Assembly (NCBI GenBank): GCA_005784505.1 | Contig: VCAZ01000184.1 | Span: 310,001 to 374,000 of the forward strand | Direction of reading: 5' to 3' | Origin: Bagarius yarrelli | Lineage: Eukaryota; Chordata; Actinopteri; Siluriformes; Sisoridae | Length of the DNA: 64,000 nt | Shown here: positions 13,045-24,595 of the stretch, piece by piece | Layout: each line of letters opens with the position of its first letter | Position numbering within the stretch: position 1 is the first letter of the stretch | Program-made: the position numbers and the translations under genes | The notes under the pieces: generated by a model | The model's database searches: none | What the model was told of the DNA's origin: nothing | Seen by the model: only the letters and a program-made list of their open reading frames with translations

Positions 13045-13712
13045 ATTGGACAGGATTTTTATAAGAGCTTTGTGTTGTGTTTCTTAACAGTCCTTCTGGA
13101 ATGCACAATAAGCACAAAATGCTGAAAATGATTTAAAGTTCTTCATAGGCACTTGCTAACTTGCTCGGCTATCTGAAATAAACTGTTTGCACTCCAGAGT
13201 ATTTTTGTAAGGAACATCGACTTTATATTTCACCCCCCGAACATGGCGCTGAGTAAACCTAATTGTAATTGGTTGCTTTACGTGTCAATCAGACACCCTC
13301 CTCTATAGCCAATAAAAGTTGCTATAGAGTCCTGACCTTTTGCCTTTCATCTGAAAGTCTGGCAATGCGGAACAAACTTGGGCCTGATGTGCTTGGTTTA
13401 TTTTTTTTCATACTTAATTTTGCACCCTTGTCTGAATAAACTCTAGAATTTGCATCCTACCACATAGTGTCAGCAATCGTGACTTACAGAGAAATCCGCG
13501 AGTTAGTATTTGAAATATTTTTTAATAGACAGTGAAGGTGGCTGTATTTAATGCGTTGTTTTGATTTCTATGACTAATTCCCACAGAGCCTGTATAGGAA
13601 ATCAATAATTTCCTATTAAAGTAATAGCCTCATGCAGGTCATAAAACAACAGGATTTAAGCCATTTATAATGTCAGGCCGGTGTCAGAGGATGTGCGTGT
13701 GTGTGGGTGGGT
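13045..13712. other. Non-coding intron sequence
   Basis: Nothing recognisable was found. Confidence 0.4.
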
Positions 13713-13742
13713 GAGAGAGAGAGAGAGCGAGAGAGAGAGAGA
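13713..13742. repeat. (GA)n microsatellite
   Basis: GA repeat with one gc interruption. Confidence 0.9.
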
Positions 13743-14172
13743 TAATCTCCTTGCATGCATCACACAAACACTGCTAAAGCAAACATAATTTACTTTCGTA
13801 CTTCTGTATTATAGTGTAACAAACGTCTCAAGACATCCCAGCCTCTTGTAGCGTAATGGAGTCTCCTGAGGCTTCTCTGTGTTCAGCTTGTGATTCCTGC
13901 ATCTCTAAATGGTTTCTTACACCTTAGCAGGAAATGATTAAATAGAGCAAAAAAGGTGGCGACTCATCTAGTGAAGCAAGACCTTCAGATGTTATTGGCA
14001 GTGAGGGTCTGACTGACAGGTAAAGAAACCAATCAGTTTATTTTGTTGAGCGTCATGTTTAGGAGTTCAAAAACGTCTAAACAAACTTGCATGCTACCAT
14101 GTTAAGTTTATTGGAGAAAATTTGCTGTGAGGTCAAAAGGAACTTTTTGCAAAATAAGTATGGGGAACCACC
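13743..14172. other. Non-coding intron sequence
   Basis: Nothing recognisable was found. Confidence 0.4.
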
Positions 14173-14368
14173 TGGGGAAGTGGTGGATCATGGTTAAGGT
14201 GTTGGATTACCAACCCGAAGGTTGTGGGTTCAATTCCCAGCTCCACCAAGCCACCACTGTTGAGCCCCTGAGCAAGGCCCTTAACCCCCAATTGCTCAGT
14301 TGTATAACAAGGGATATTGTAAGTTGCTCTGGATAAGGGCGTCTGCCAAATGCTGCAAATGTAAATGT
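14173..14368 (+). repeat. Full-length tRNA-derived SINE
   Basis: This is one of the best-preserved copies and a good reference for the family. The head ggggaagtggtggatcatgg corresponds to a tRNA A box, and gtgggttcaattcccag is a good B box. The central block gcccctgagcaaggccctta and the 3' block taagttgctctggataaggg follow. The copy ends gctgcaaatgtaaatg. The 3' block resembles the tail shared by many teleost SINEs mobilised by L2-clade LINEs (family knowledge). The 69-residue ORF here is a SINE translation, not a gene. Confidence 0.92.
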
Positions 14369-14465
14369 TTAAAAACAGGTGTATAATTTGTTCCCAGAAT
14401 TTAAAAATGTCTTATCTAAATAAAAAAACAACAACATTATTTTTGGGACACAGTTTTTTAGACTA

Positions 14466-15431
14466 ACCCATATGAAAAAAATAATCTATAGTATAGACTA
14501 TAGATCTATATTAACAGCTATACAAAGCTATAGATAACTTTACTATAGAACATGTAGTAAAATTTCCTGTGGTAAATACTGTAGAGTTTTTTTAACTGTA
14601 CATTTACATTTACAGCATTGGACAGACGGCCTTATCCAGAGCGACTTAAATTTATCTCTTTTATACAACTGAGCAAGGGGTTAAGGGTCTTGCTCAGGGG
14701 CCCAGCAGTGGTAGCTTTGGATCTGGAATCAAATTAGCAGTCCAACACCTTAACCACTGCACTACCACTTCATACTGTAGTAAATTGCAATGATGTGGTC
14801 ATTTGTAGTGGTAGTTATATTCCACTTGTTATAGTAACTCAGCTACAGTGAAATAAACAATGGACTACAATAATTACTATAGTCAATCTTCTACAACTAT
14901 AATTTTGCTGTATGAATGAGAACGCTTTTAGCACTGATCAAAGCGAAAAAGTGTATCAATGCAACACACAACAAATCTCTAAAATGAATCAAACAACATG
15001 TTAATAAAACTATTCATTTTTGATATACCGTTCATTTCTGTAAAAAATCTTCAGCTGCTTCGCTTAATTTTTGCTGAATCAATGATCTGACATTGCCATC
15101 AATTATGAATGGGAATCTGGTCTTTTACACTGGTTCTCATCAGGATCTCTATTTTCTTTTCGGCAACACTTAAAATATTGTTGATCAATTCACTACAGTT
15201 CATTCTATAGTATGATGTATAGTGTAAATACTGTAACAAACAAAATACTTTAGTAAATACTATAATATGATACAGTTTACCACAGTCTTCTAGTTTACTT
15301 GTAAACTATAATACAGTATTTACTACAGTTCACTAGAGTTAATACTATAGTATGCTGCAGTAAGATGTAGTAAATACTGTACTATAATGCACTATAATAC
15401 AAAAGTATATTATGACATTTTTTTCATGGGT
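14466..15431 (+). mobile_element. DNA element A, copy 1 (ACTATAGTAAATACTGTA-rich), carrying a SINE
   Basis: The ends form an imperfect inverted repeat: acccatatgaaaaaa on the left and ttttttcatgggt on the right. The interior is full of short palindromic actatagtaaatactgta words. A second copy lies inverted at 27381-27950. Shared landmarks include gtagtaaaatttcctgtggt, caatgatgtggtcatttg, ctatagtatgatgta and gtttaccacagtcttctagt. A minus-strand SINE sits inside at 14601-14771, and about 200 bp at 14920-15130 are absent from the other copy. It has no coding capacity, so it is best read as a non-autonomous DNA transposon of unknown superfamily. Confidence 0.75.
14601..14771 (-). repeat. SINE nested inside DNA element A
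   Basis: This is a near-complete minus copy, from catttacatttacagcattg through the gcgacttaaatttatctc block to taaccactgcactaccac. A short actgta lies on each side (14595-14600 and 14774-14779) and may be a target duplication. The host element is itself rich in that word, so this is weak. Confidence 0.9.
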
Positions 15432-16490
15432 GAGTGTAATTTATTTTGATGCTAAAACATTTTGATTCAAATGTATAAGCCTTCCAAAAATTCATTAGAC
15501 TCCAACCAACCAGAGTAAAGTAATTTACTTTAGGGTATGTTTTTTTTTTGCATGCACTATGCATCAGACAGCGTAAAGGGTCAACAGTTTGTCCAGGGCC
15601 AACTGGCACTTGTGCCGATTCTTACGGTAAAAGAGCAAAGGAGCATAAACATATGTAGCATGTTAAGAACTCTATCAGCGAACGGGGGGCGTGAGTTGAT
15701 GCGATCTGTGTTAATAGCCTTTCTGTTGCATGTCGTGTAATTTTTGTAATTGCATGGTTTTTAAATAATGCACAGCATAGACCCGGCGTTGACCTCATTA
15801 CATCTGAAGAGACGCTGCTCAAACATTAACTCTGCATTATTTATACACTTGGCTGAGATCCTGATCATAATGAACATCGTTTATTTTTCATCACACTCCA
15901 AAGGTTGTTCTGTTCTGTGGAAAATAACATCCGCTAATCGGCTTGCCACCTTCACTCAGGGGCGAACGCTTGTGTTTTAATTCGGCTATAAAATCAGGAC
16001 TCTCAGCACTCAAAACTGATATTTATTCCTTTTTATTTAAGGCTAGTTTTCAGTTGTGTATCTGAAGCGCTGAATGAAAAGTCAGGGCTGTTTTGTTATT
16101 TTAGCCCAACCTATCGCTTATTATCTTTTTAGATGATCTGAGATGAGGCAACGACCCGAGACGCAGGAGATTGCATGGAGCGGGAATGTATTTCACTGCT
16201 TGAAAAATAGTGATAAAACTAATCTAAACTCTACCGCACCTGCTGGGATCGTTTCGGAAAGTGTCACTGGCGTCTCGCTAATTAAATTATTTATCGTTTA
16301 ATCCAGCTGTTCGGTGTGTTCACTGGCAGGGAAGGAAAAAAAAAAATCAGCAGATATTTTGCAAGCAAGCAGAGAGATCATGACGAGAGTGGGGAATATT
16401 CCTAAAAAATAAAATCGAGGTGGTATTTGGATTTTTAAAGACAGAATTCAATCACGATTTGTTGTTATAGTGAAATTATAATTTACTTTT
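15432..16490. other. Non-coding intron sequence
   Basis: No exon or recognised repeat is visible. The ORFs at 15424-15980 are short, overlap on both strands and lack domains. Confidence 0.4.
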
Positions 16491-16671
16491 TAAGGCATTT
16501 GGCAGACGTTCCTTATCCAGAGTGACTTACATATATCTCATTTATACAACTAAGCGATTGAGGGTTGAGGGCCTTGCTCAGGGGCCCAGCAGTGGTGGCT
16601 TGGTGGAGCTGGGAATCAAACCCACATCTTCAGGTTGGTAGTCCAACACCTTAACCATGACTTACCACTTT
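16491..16671 (-). repeat. SINE, near full length
   Basis: Minus-strand copy with all blocks: tail, ttatccagagtgacttacat, ggggcccagcagtggtggct, gggaatcaaacccaca and agtccaacaccttaacca. Confidence 0.9.
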
Positions 16672-16867
16672 TTCACAAACATCATCAAAAGGGTGGTGTG
16701 AACAAGTAAATGTTACTATTTTTTAATTTAATTTAACTATTTTTATTTTTTTTTAGTATTTCTTTTCCATTCGATCAGTGAATACAATTTTTATCTTTTG
16801 CTTAAGATCATATGTCGTATACATTTCTGGAATTTTCTGGACTCCCCCCATAGTTATTCTCTACAAC

Positions 16868-16978
16868 AAATCAGTTAAGGGTCTCGCTTAGGTGCCCTGC
16901 AGTGGCAGATTTGTAAACCTGCTTATTAAAAAGGATGAGCTTCCAATCACCTTAACCACCACTGATCTACCACTTCCT
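16868..16978 (-). repeat. Degenerate SINE fragment
   Basis: Recognisable by gttaagggtctcgcttagg, gccctgcagtggca and caccttaaccaccactgat. It is more diverged than its neighbour at 16491-16671. Confidence 0.65.
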
Positions 16979-17967
16979 CATTTCCTTTCTACCATTTTAT
17001 ACACACAGTGACTACGCACCTTTGTTGTTTCCTTACCCAGGCTAATGGCATGCACTGTAGACGACCAATCAATGGTGTCTCCAATCTTTTGCCCCGAGTG
17101 GATTAAGTGTGACAGGAAGTGGACGGATGCACTAACATCCAGATAAACAGTTAGTTACTTTGCTAGCATCTATTTTTACTAACCAACCACAAAGCCCACG
17201 TCCTGTCAAAAGATTCAATCTGACTATTAAAGATAACTGGAGTCTCCATCTAAAAATGTTAGACATCTTTTTATCTCTTTAACATCACAATAAAATGTAT
17301 AAAAAAAGGAAAATCTGTTTACATGAATCAAGGGTTTAATTTGCAACTGATAGAAAATTCAAGAATCAAGCATCCGATGATGCGATATCTCACCCTACAG
17401 GAGCGGCGACGTACTTTAAAGGGATGTACTATAAAGAGCAGAACCCGCATACTGCCGCGTTTCCAATCAGGAGACTGGAAATTTTTTTTCAAAGACTCCG
17501 ACTCCGCTGTCATCCCAGAGATTTACGCAGAAGTGCCTCAGCGCTTTGGTGGGATTAATTAAGAAGACAAGTAGTGGCAGTAAGCCACAGTCTTAAAGAG
17601 CACATGAGAGCTGCACAGTGATAGTGCTAAATAAAAAAAAAACCAAATTCATTTCAATGCAGTGCTGAACGTGAAATGAGAGCTGGTGTAATCATCAGTC
17701 TCTTCAAAAGTGAACGGCATTAGGTGATGCTGTGATCACTAGAACCATGTGCAGATGTGGTCACTGACACTTACGGTCACATGTCGAACCTCTTTTGATG
17801 TATAACTATATCTGACAGTAAAAATTATTATTCCATATAAAAATGATGTATAAAATAAAATGTCTTTTACGTAAGAAGTTACAATTTTAAGGTTAATTAT
17901 AAATGTATACATTAATTCTATTTAAAAAAAAATGTTTGAAAAAGGTGTGAAAGACCCCAAAAAGAGA
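16979..17967. other. Non-coding intron sequence
   Basis: Single-copy appearance. ORFs at 17323-17562 (+) and 17328-17513 (-) overlap each other and have no recognisable product. Confidence 0.4.
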
Positions 17968-18155
17968 GAAATGGTGGCTCATGGTTAAGGTATTGGATTA
18001 CCAACCCAAAGATTTTGGGTTTACTTCCCAGCTCCACCAAAACACCACTGTTGGGCCCCTGAGCGAAGCCCCTATCCCCAATTGCTCAGTTGTATAAATG
18101 AGATAAATGTAAGTAGCTCTGGATAAGGGTGTCTGCCAAATACTGTAAATGTAAA
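17968..18155 (+). repeat. Full-length tRNA-derived SINE
   Basis: Head atggtggctcatggttaagg, centre ccactgttgggcccctgagc and tail gtctgccaaatactgtaaat are all present. Confidence 0.9.
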
Positions 18156-18248
18156 ATATATAACAAAAAATAATTAGTTATAACAAACTGTTTCAGCTTT
18201 CTGTTAAATCTACAAAAATGTGTCAGATTTCATTTGTACTTACATAGT

Positions 18249-18751
18249 CACTATATTTCCAAAAGTTTGGGGACATCTGACCATCAGATCCATATGTGGT
18301 TCCTCTAGAAAATTTTACTGCAAATTTGGAAGCACACAGAATATCTTTATATGTTGGAACCTGAACTAACTAAGAAACCCAAACCCTGTTCCAGCATGAC
18401 AATGGCACTGTGCACAAAGCCCCTGAGCTCCATTAAGACATGGTTTGTTATGATTGGAGTGGAAAAACTGGCACAAAGCCTCGACTTTAACACCACTGAA
18501 CACCTTTGGGATGAACTGGAGCGCCGACTGCAGCCCAGACTTTCTCATCCAACATTAGTGGCTGATCTCACTAACACTATTGTAGCTGAATGAACACAAA
18601 TATAACATCCAGGCGCTAAATTAATGAGAATCTTTACTAGAAGACTGGATATTAATCTAACAGCAAAATAAGGAAGAAATCTGGAAGATGATGTTTAAAA
18701 TCACATGGGTTTGTGATAAAGTGGCCAAACTTTTGCCAATACGGTCAAGTG
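18249..18751 (+). mobile_element. Tc1/mariner remnant with decayed transposase C-terminus
   Basis: The left end cactatatttccaaaagttt and the right end aaacttttgccaatac are mutually inverted, as in Tc1-type elements. The interior at about 18390-18593 still reads as a transposase C-terminus. HLWDELERRLQPR is visible, preceded by a decayed FNTTE where active proteins have LNPIE, and the frame ends with VADLTNTIVAE. At about 500 bp it lacks the N-terminal DNA-binding region and most of the catalytic core, so it cannot be autonomous. Copies of the same family occur at 23500-23960, 42826-42980 and 63236-63300. Confidence 0.85.
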
Positions 18752-18829
18752 TATTTGATTTATTATTATTAGAGTACATAGAGTATAATATGGTAGTGTC
18801 CTGTAAAGTACACAGTGTACTCAGCTATA

Positions 18830-19000
18830 TTTACATTACATACAACATTTGACATATGCCCTTATCCAGAGTGGCCTACATTTATCTCTCTTATACAACT
18901 GAGCAAATGGGGGTTAAGGGCCTTGCTCAGGTGCCCAGCAGTGGCAACTTGGTTTTCCAAGTGGCAGCCCAACACCTTAACAACTGTGCTACCACTTCCC
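18830..19000 (-). repeat. SINE, near full length
   Basis: Minus copy from atttacattacatacaacat to gctaccacttccc. It abuts a second copy in the same orientation. Confidence 0.88.
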
Positions 19001-19005
19001 AATTA

Positions 19006-19174
19006 TTTTACATTAATTTTATTGGGATCCAGAGCGACTTACATTTACCCAACTAAGCAGTTTAGGGGTTGAGGGGCCTTGTTTAGGGGCCCAGAAGTTG
19101 CAGCTTGGTGATACTGTGAATTGAACCCATGATTATCGGATCAACAGTCCAACCCCTTACCTCCAAGCCACTTT
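19006..19174 (-). repeat. SINE, second of a head-to-tail pair
   Basis: Has gatccagagcgacttacatt, gaggggccttgtttaggggc and gtgaattgaacccatgat. It is more diverged than the adjacent copy, so the pair probably reflects two insertions rather than a recent duplication. Confidence 0.82.
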
Positions 19175-20344
19175 TTTGGTTTCAAAACAAAGTATATTTA
19201 ACCTTTAGATTTTTAAAATTACTGACACACTGCCTAGTAAACATTGTACGGAGTCTGATCTAAGACTAAACCGTCAAAAGTCAGTTCAGATGCAGTTTTT
19301 TCTCTTTAGTAACTGAAAGAGACCTTTTTTTACATCTTAAACCAGCCTCAACTTGTGGGATTTATTCTCCAAAAGGTTATTTATAGTAGCCACATCATCA
19401 ATATCCTCTATGACATTCACTTCCTGCTGCTGTTGAAGCTGTAAAGCACTAGACCGCTGCATGTTCAGCTAAGAGACTAACAACAAACTTAAACCCTTCC
19501 CTAGGGCTGGTGATGGATGTGTGTGTAAGTGTGTGTGTGGAAGTGTGTATGTGTGGGCTGCACATCTTTTGAAGTAAAACCTCCCAGATCATCAAGCCGA
19601 ACATATGAACTCCTGCATCTATTCTTTTCGCGTGGAAAAGAAGAACAAAAAAAATTAAAAACACCAATTAGGCAACTGATCAAGCCAACACCAATAGGCA
19701 GCTGGTATTTCTATTCAAAATCTTGTCATCCCTGAAAACTTGATACTGTATTGCAAAATTTCAAATTCAACGTGATTAGCTTTGCTTTTGTATCACAAGG
19801 CTTATTGGATTTTTTTGTGATTATTAATATTTTACCCATGATTAAGCAACCAATCAGAGCTCAGCTGTTAATCAGATAAGGATCAATTCGATGGCACACC
19901 ATGAGAGAGTTCTAAAATATGTGCAGTTAAATGGAGCTACTGTTTCTCATCTTTACAGTCAGAAAGAGAACGTAATTGTTTTTCCTTTTTTTTTTTTTTT
20001 TTTTTATAAACAGGAGCTAAATGCTAGCATTTTTTTTCTAAATAAGTCGACTCAGCACCTTTTTTTACGACTGGAACTCATCCAAAATAGACTGAACCAA
20101 GAACTTATATATATATAAAAAAAAAAAAAAAATACTTACAAATCAATAAGGGAAAACGACATGTATTCAGTGATTATAGTTTTTTTAATACATGCAATAG
20201 GTTATGTAATTTACTTAGCTAAAGGTAGTTTATTCGATTAATTAACTAATAACATGGCTAGTTAAAAAAAATGTCATTGACAAAAATAAGATGTACAGAA
20301 GAAGAAATGCATAACAATCAATGTAGAGGTTTTCCATTGTTAAA
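19175..20344. other. Non-coding sequence with homopolymer runs
   Basis: Contains a poly(T) run at about 19986-20005 and a TA/poly(A) run at 20108-20132. No exon was found; ORFs at 19449-19735 lie in GT-rich low-complexity sequence. Confidence 0.45.
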
Positions 20345-20530
20345 TCAAGATTTTATTGTCATTTCGACTGCATATACTGGACAGAGTAAATGAGAACTTT
20401 TCTCCAGGACTGGCTTGCTACATAAAACAACACAGAACTAGACAAAACAACAAAGAGTTACATTAAACAAAGAACAACATAGGGCTAAGGACCAACTCTA
20501 TTATAGACTATCAGTGTCTCGCAGTAGCGG
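20345..20530 (-). repeat. Dispersed teleost-type repeat fragment
   Basis: The phrases ttttattgtcatttcgact and tgctacataaaacaacacag resemble a repeat I recall from many teleost genomes. Only one copy is visible here, so the identification is recall, not measured. Confidence 0.4.
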
Positions 20531-20754
20531 CGCTACTGGTTTAACAAAGTTTCTTAGTATTTTTCTAAATAACATAGATTTTTACTAGTGAAGCACTTCT
20601 GTGGATCCACACAAACTACATGTACTGATCCTGGATCAGTAGGTGATGCCTCCGCCTTTTATGGAGCAGTGGGTACGGAACATACATAGTTAAAATTAGA
20701 GTTCCCAATTCTATTAATAGAGCTAATCATCGCAATATTTTTTTCATGATTTTG

Positions 20755-20960
20755 TAGTGAGTGTCAGACGACTTCCTCCTCGACTCCTGTAGCAAGTAAG
20801 ACGAAAAAAAACCCCTCCGGCTTTGTATTTGTTGTATTTTTAGCTATTTGTTTTACATTTTATTATTTGAAGTATTGCAATGTATTGCGAGATGTAATGT
20901 ATTGCGACTTGTGTATCTGGATATGTATCGTATCATGAGGCCCTTGCCAAAACACAGCCC
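20755..20960 (+). mobile_element. Copy 2 of the CTCCGGCTTTGTATTT repeat
   Basis: Shares ccctccggctttgtattt, tttttagctatttgtttta and agtattgcaatgtattg with 9190-9440. It also shares gtgtcagacgacttcctcct with the inverted copy at 45545-45720. The right end reads tatcatgaggcccttgccaa, which looks like an hAT-type terminus from memory. Confidence 0.6.
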
Positions 20961-20989
20961 TAGTCATTGGATTCCTGTCACCTTCATCA

Positions 20990-21006
20990 CCATCATCATC
21001 ATCATC
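20990..21006. repeat. Short (CAT)n run
   Basis: Imperfect ATC/CAT triplets. Confidence 0.6.
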
Positions 21007-21203
21007 TATTAGAAATCTACTTACGAATAACAATACTATTATACCTCTGTGGGAGAAAAAAAAATACACCACAAAAATGTAAATTACTTATCGATCTCCT
21101 GCTCTTTCAGTGACATCTTTCTTCAAAATGAGGATAAAATTTGAAAATAACAATATTCATTTTGATTAGGAAATTACCAGTTTAGCTCTAAGAGGAATAA
21201 AGA

Positions 21204-21664
21204 TCTCTCTCTTTTTCTCTCGAATCTCTCTTTTCTCTCTCTCTCTCACTCTCTTCTCTCTTCCCTCCCTCTCCTTTTCTCTCCCTCCTTTTCTCTCTCT
21301 CCCTCCCTTTCTCTCTCCTCCTTTCCTTCCTCCTCTCTCTTCCATCTCTCCCTCTCACTCTCTCCACTCTCTCCTCCCTCCCCCCTCTCCCTTTATCGCT
21401 CTCTCTCTTTCTCTCTTTTTCTCTCTCTTCTGCTTTTTCTCTCTCTTTCCCTTTCCTTCCCTCACTTTTTTTCATCTCTATCCCCCTCCTCTCTCCTCTT
21501 TCTCTCTTTTTTCTCCTCTCTCCTTCTCTCTCTGTTTTTCCTTCTCTCACTCTCTTTCCACCCCCCCTTTCTCTCTCTCTCTCTTTCCCACTCTCTCCCT
21601 CGCTTTCTCTCTTCTCTGTCTCCCCCTCTCTCCTCTTTCTCTCTCTCTCTCTTTCTCTGTTTTA
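21204..21664. repeat. Long polypyrimidine (CT) tract
   Basis: About 460 bp of almost pure C and T on the plus strand, with only a few purine breaks. The 120-residue minus ORF here is a low-complexity Glu/Arg/Lys artefact of GA repeats and is not a gene. Mirror-symmetric stretches of this kind can form triplex DNA in principle. Confidence 0.95.
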
Positions 21665-23480
21665 CCTCCTTCCCCCTGTCTTTTGCTCTTCATGAGAACT
21701 TTTAAGCAGGACAGATGGAACAGTAGATTAGTGCGGAAATCCTGGAGGAACTAGCTTGTGAATTAAAGCTGAAGATCAGCATCTCCTTTAACCCCCTAAG
21801 GATTAGACAAAGCAGCAGAACCCCATAAATGTACAGCTGAAAAATGGCACCGGTGTCATATCTCTATAACTCTCTTCCACGTCCTGAGTTTCCCTAATCC
21901 CAGTCGGTGAAACTGGTTTCTATTGCTTCATATTCAGGGGGAAATTTACAGCCGTCAATGGAAAGGTTGCCAAATCCATCAAATGCACTTGGTTTTATTA
22001 GCCTATACTGAGCGATTAAATCAGCTGACTGCTGACACAGCGGTGCATATGACTTTATACTATTGCTATAAAAAGTAGGCAAGATAAAAAGCTGTTTCGT
22101 CTGTACTGATACACCGGTTTAAACGCTAAAGACACCAAATTCTTTTGCTGTCTTAAATAATTACCCAGTGCCCAAAGGCAAAGCAAACACACAATAAAAA
22201 CCATAAAAACAAACTAAAGAAGGACTAATAAGAACAAAAACTGGCCCTTGTCTCGCAGGAGGACTTTCATTTTGCTTTTATCTTTTCTTACTGTATGTTT
22301 TTCCATCCAGAAATGATATAATTAGCGTCTGTTACATCGACTGACCCGTTCTCCAGAATCCCAGTGGATCTGAACAGTAAACAAAATATCAATCATGCTC
22401 AACAAAGCTGTCCGTGTGGCGAGCCTGGACTCAATTAAAGGTATCTTTTTTCGGAAATATTGCAATCCGGAATGAACAAAAAATAAATAAATAAAAAAAT
22501 AAATGGCCTGTTATGTTTTTTCCCCCCCGACAACTTATTCACAGGGCAATTTGTAGATGTATTTGTTGTTCTGTGGATATTTTAGAGATTAGGATAAAAG
22601 AACATTACTTTTGGCTTCGCTTTCATAGCCAATAAGTTGGGGAGTAGGCCACAAGATCGTTCATGCTCTTTAAAACGATCCTTTGGGAATTCTCGGCAGT
22701 GAACAAACATGCAGTTTTGCTTAAGAGCAGAAAAAAAAAATGTTTTTTCAAAAATATTAGGGTGAAGAGATCTTTAGGTTTTACATCAGTGACTCACGAT
22801 CGGAGGGATTACAGAAAACATCTGGCTCCGAAGTCTAGGCCACAGATAGACGACGTTAATTATTAAAGGTTAATAATATCATCGCTGCAAGTTTTTATTA
22901 TACAGTATTTGATCTTTAGGAAAAAACAAACTAGTAATAAAGACATCGATAGTATTATCTTTTCCTCATAAAGCAGCAAAAGGAATAACATTGTCATTGT
23001 TTGTGACATTTACAAGCGAAGCACTGGAGCTCAGCATGTGTTCCTTCTTGTCAAACTTTGCCGAGGAATCGAACACCAACACACTGTCAATGACAACAAC
23101 AAAAGCAGCTTCCTCAGGCCTTAACCACGGCACCGAGTCACACCAGATACCTCATCTTGGCGGATAACCGCTTCCCCTCCAGGGTTTATGCCTTTATAAC
23201 AGCTTTGTGGTAAAGATGAGATGAAATTTACAAAAGTAAACTTAAAGGGTTTTTATGGTCTCCTTTAAAAAAATTCCAGACCACTGTGTGTTATTCTTTG
23301 GTTGGTTTGACAGCACAGCGTATTAATTCCACAGCCTTTTAGCCAGGAAATCTAATTCCTTTTTCAATCAGGACCTTAAAGTTCAACTAAATGGTTGATT
23401 AGAAGAAATGCAGCAGATCTATGCTACACTATGCTACATAGACAAAAAAAATATACTGGGACCATTACATCCGTACCGCT
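21665..23480. other. Non-coding intron sequence
   Basis: No exon or recognised mobile element. Small ORFs at 21894-22082 and 22663-22866 show no domains. Confidence 0.4.
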
Positions 23481-23499
23481 TTGAAACATTTAGTTCCAG

Positions 23500-23960
23500 A
23501 ATTAGTCTCACTCTTGCTTCTATAACCACCTCCCCACTCGACGGATTTTCGGCCTGATTTTGAAGTGTGGCTGTGGGGATTTTTCCATTTAGCTACAATA
23601 GTATAAGTGAGATCAGGCCTGAGGTCTGCGGTGCAGTCAGTATTCCAGTTCATCCCAAAGGTGTTCAGTGGGGTTGAGTAGGAGTCAGGGTTCTGTGTAG
23701 GGCAATCAAGTTCTTCCAAACCAAGTGGAAGTGGTAGCGCAGTGGTTAAGGTATCAGACTGCTAATTAGGGGATCAGGGTTCAATTCCACCACCCCTGAG
23801 CAAGGCCCCTTTTATATATAAAATTTGTAAGTCCCCCTGTATAAGGGCATCTGCCAAATGCTGTAATGTAAATGTAACTAAAACACACCATGCCTTTATA
23901 GAGCACGGGGGCACTGTGCACAGGGGCATTGTCATACTGAAACTTAACTCTACTGTATCC
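23500..23960 (-). mobile_element. Tc1/mariner remnant interrupted by a SINE
   Basis: Read on the minus strand, this matches the transposase 3' region seen at 18249-18751. Landmarks on the plus strand are catcccaaaggtgttcagtg on one side and cactgtgcacaggggcattg on the other. In the uninterrupted element these are close together; here a plus-strand SINE (23722-23876) separates them. Frame breaks make it inactive. The minus ORF at 23465-23719 is this relic. Confidence 0.8.
23722..23876 (+). repeat. SINE nested in a Tc1 remnant
   Basis: Head agtggaagtggtagcgcagt, B box gggttcaattcc and tail atctgccaaatgctgtaatg are present. The centre is shortened (cacccctgagcaaggcccct runs almost directly into the tail). 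Confidence 0.9.
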
Positions 23961-24419
23961 TTTCCATAAAATGTGCTTGTTCTTATGGTGGCCATTTTGA
24001 ATGCAGAGTAAGAACTAGTTCATAGCATCTCAGCCAATAAAATGACATATCTCTAAAAAGCCCAGGATGTCCTTTGTACAGTACAGCATGGATAGTAAGG
24101 GATAAATTAGCTTGGAAGATTCAAAGACTATTTATGAAAATGAAACGTCCGCTGCAGAGGACACAAGTCTCAGGAGGATATAGACTGTTCAGTGCTATTT
24201 TGTATGTTATGTAGAGGACTGTCCTGTTTTGTATTGTTTTGTACTGTAGTTTGTTTTGTACGCTTTGCGCAAGTTTGCACACATGCACTGCATGTAGATT
24301 GTGTCCGCCTACTTTCGTTCCCCGTGGATTTGTGTAAAACCATGTCTCTGGAGGAACCCTGTTATAAATGGTGACCAGCTATAAATGGTTATAATGACAA
24401 TAGAAGCTAATTATATTAC
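23961..24419. other. Non-coding intron sequence
   Basis: Nothing recognisable. Confidence 0.4.
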
Positions 24420-24595
24420 CATTTCTGATTCTTATCCAAAGCAACTTATATTGTTTTCATCTCATTTTAATCTTAGTAATTAGTTGAGGTTTAAGGGGCC
24501 TCGCTTAGGGGCCCAGCAGTGGCAGCTTTGTGGTGCTAGGAATATTATCCATGATCTTCCAGTCTTTCTTAACCACTAAGCTACTGCATCACTTA
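24420..24595 (-). repeat. SINE, diverged
   Basis: Minus copy with cttatccaaagcaacttata, ggggcccagcagtggcagct and cttaaccactaagctactgc. Confidence 0.8.

Noticed and set aside
14173..14250. tRNA-like A and B boxes here and in other SINE heads
   Set aside because: They are followed by the SINE body, recur about 30 times and lack a cloverleaf acceptor stem, so they are SINE heads rather than tRNA genes.
18366..18548. Minus-strand ORF over the Tc1 relic
   Set aside because: Antisense shadow of the decayed transposase frame.
21188..21550. 120-residue Glu/Arg/Lys-rich ORF
   Set aside because: It is the translation of GA repeats in the polypyrimidine tract.
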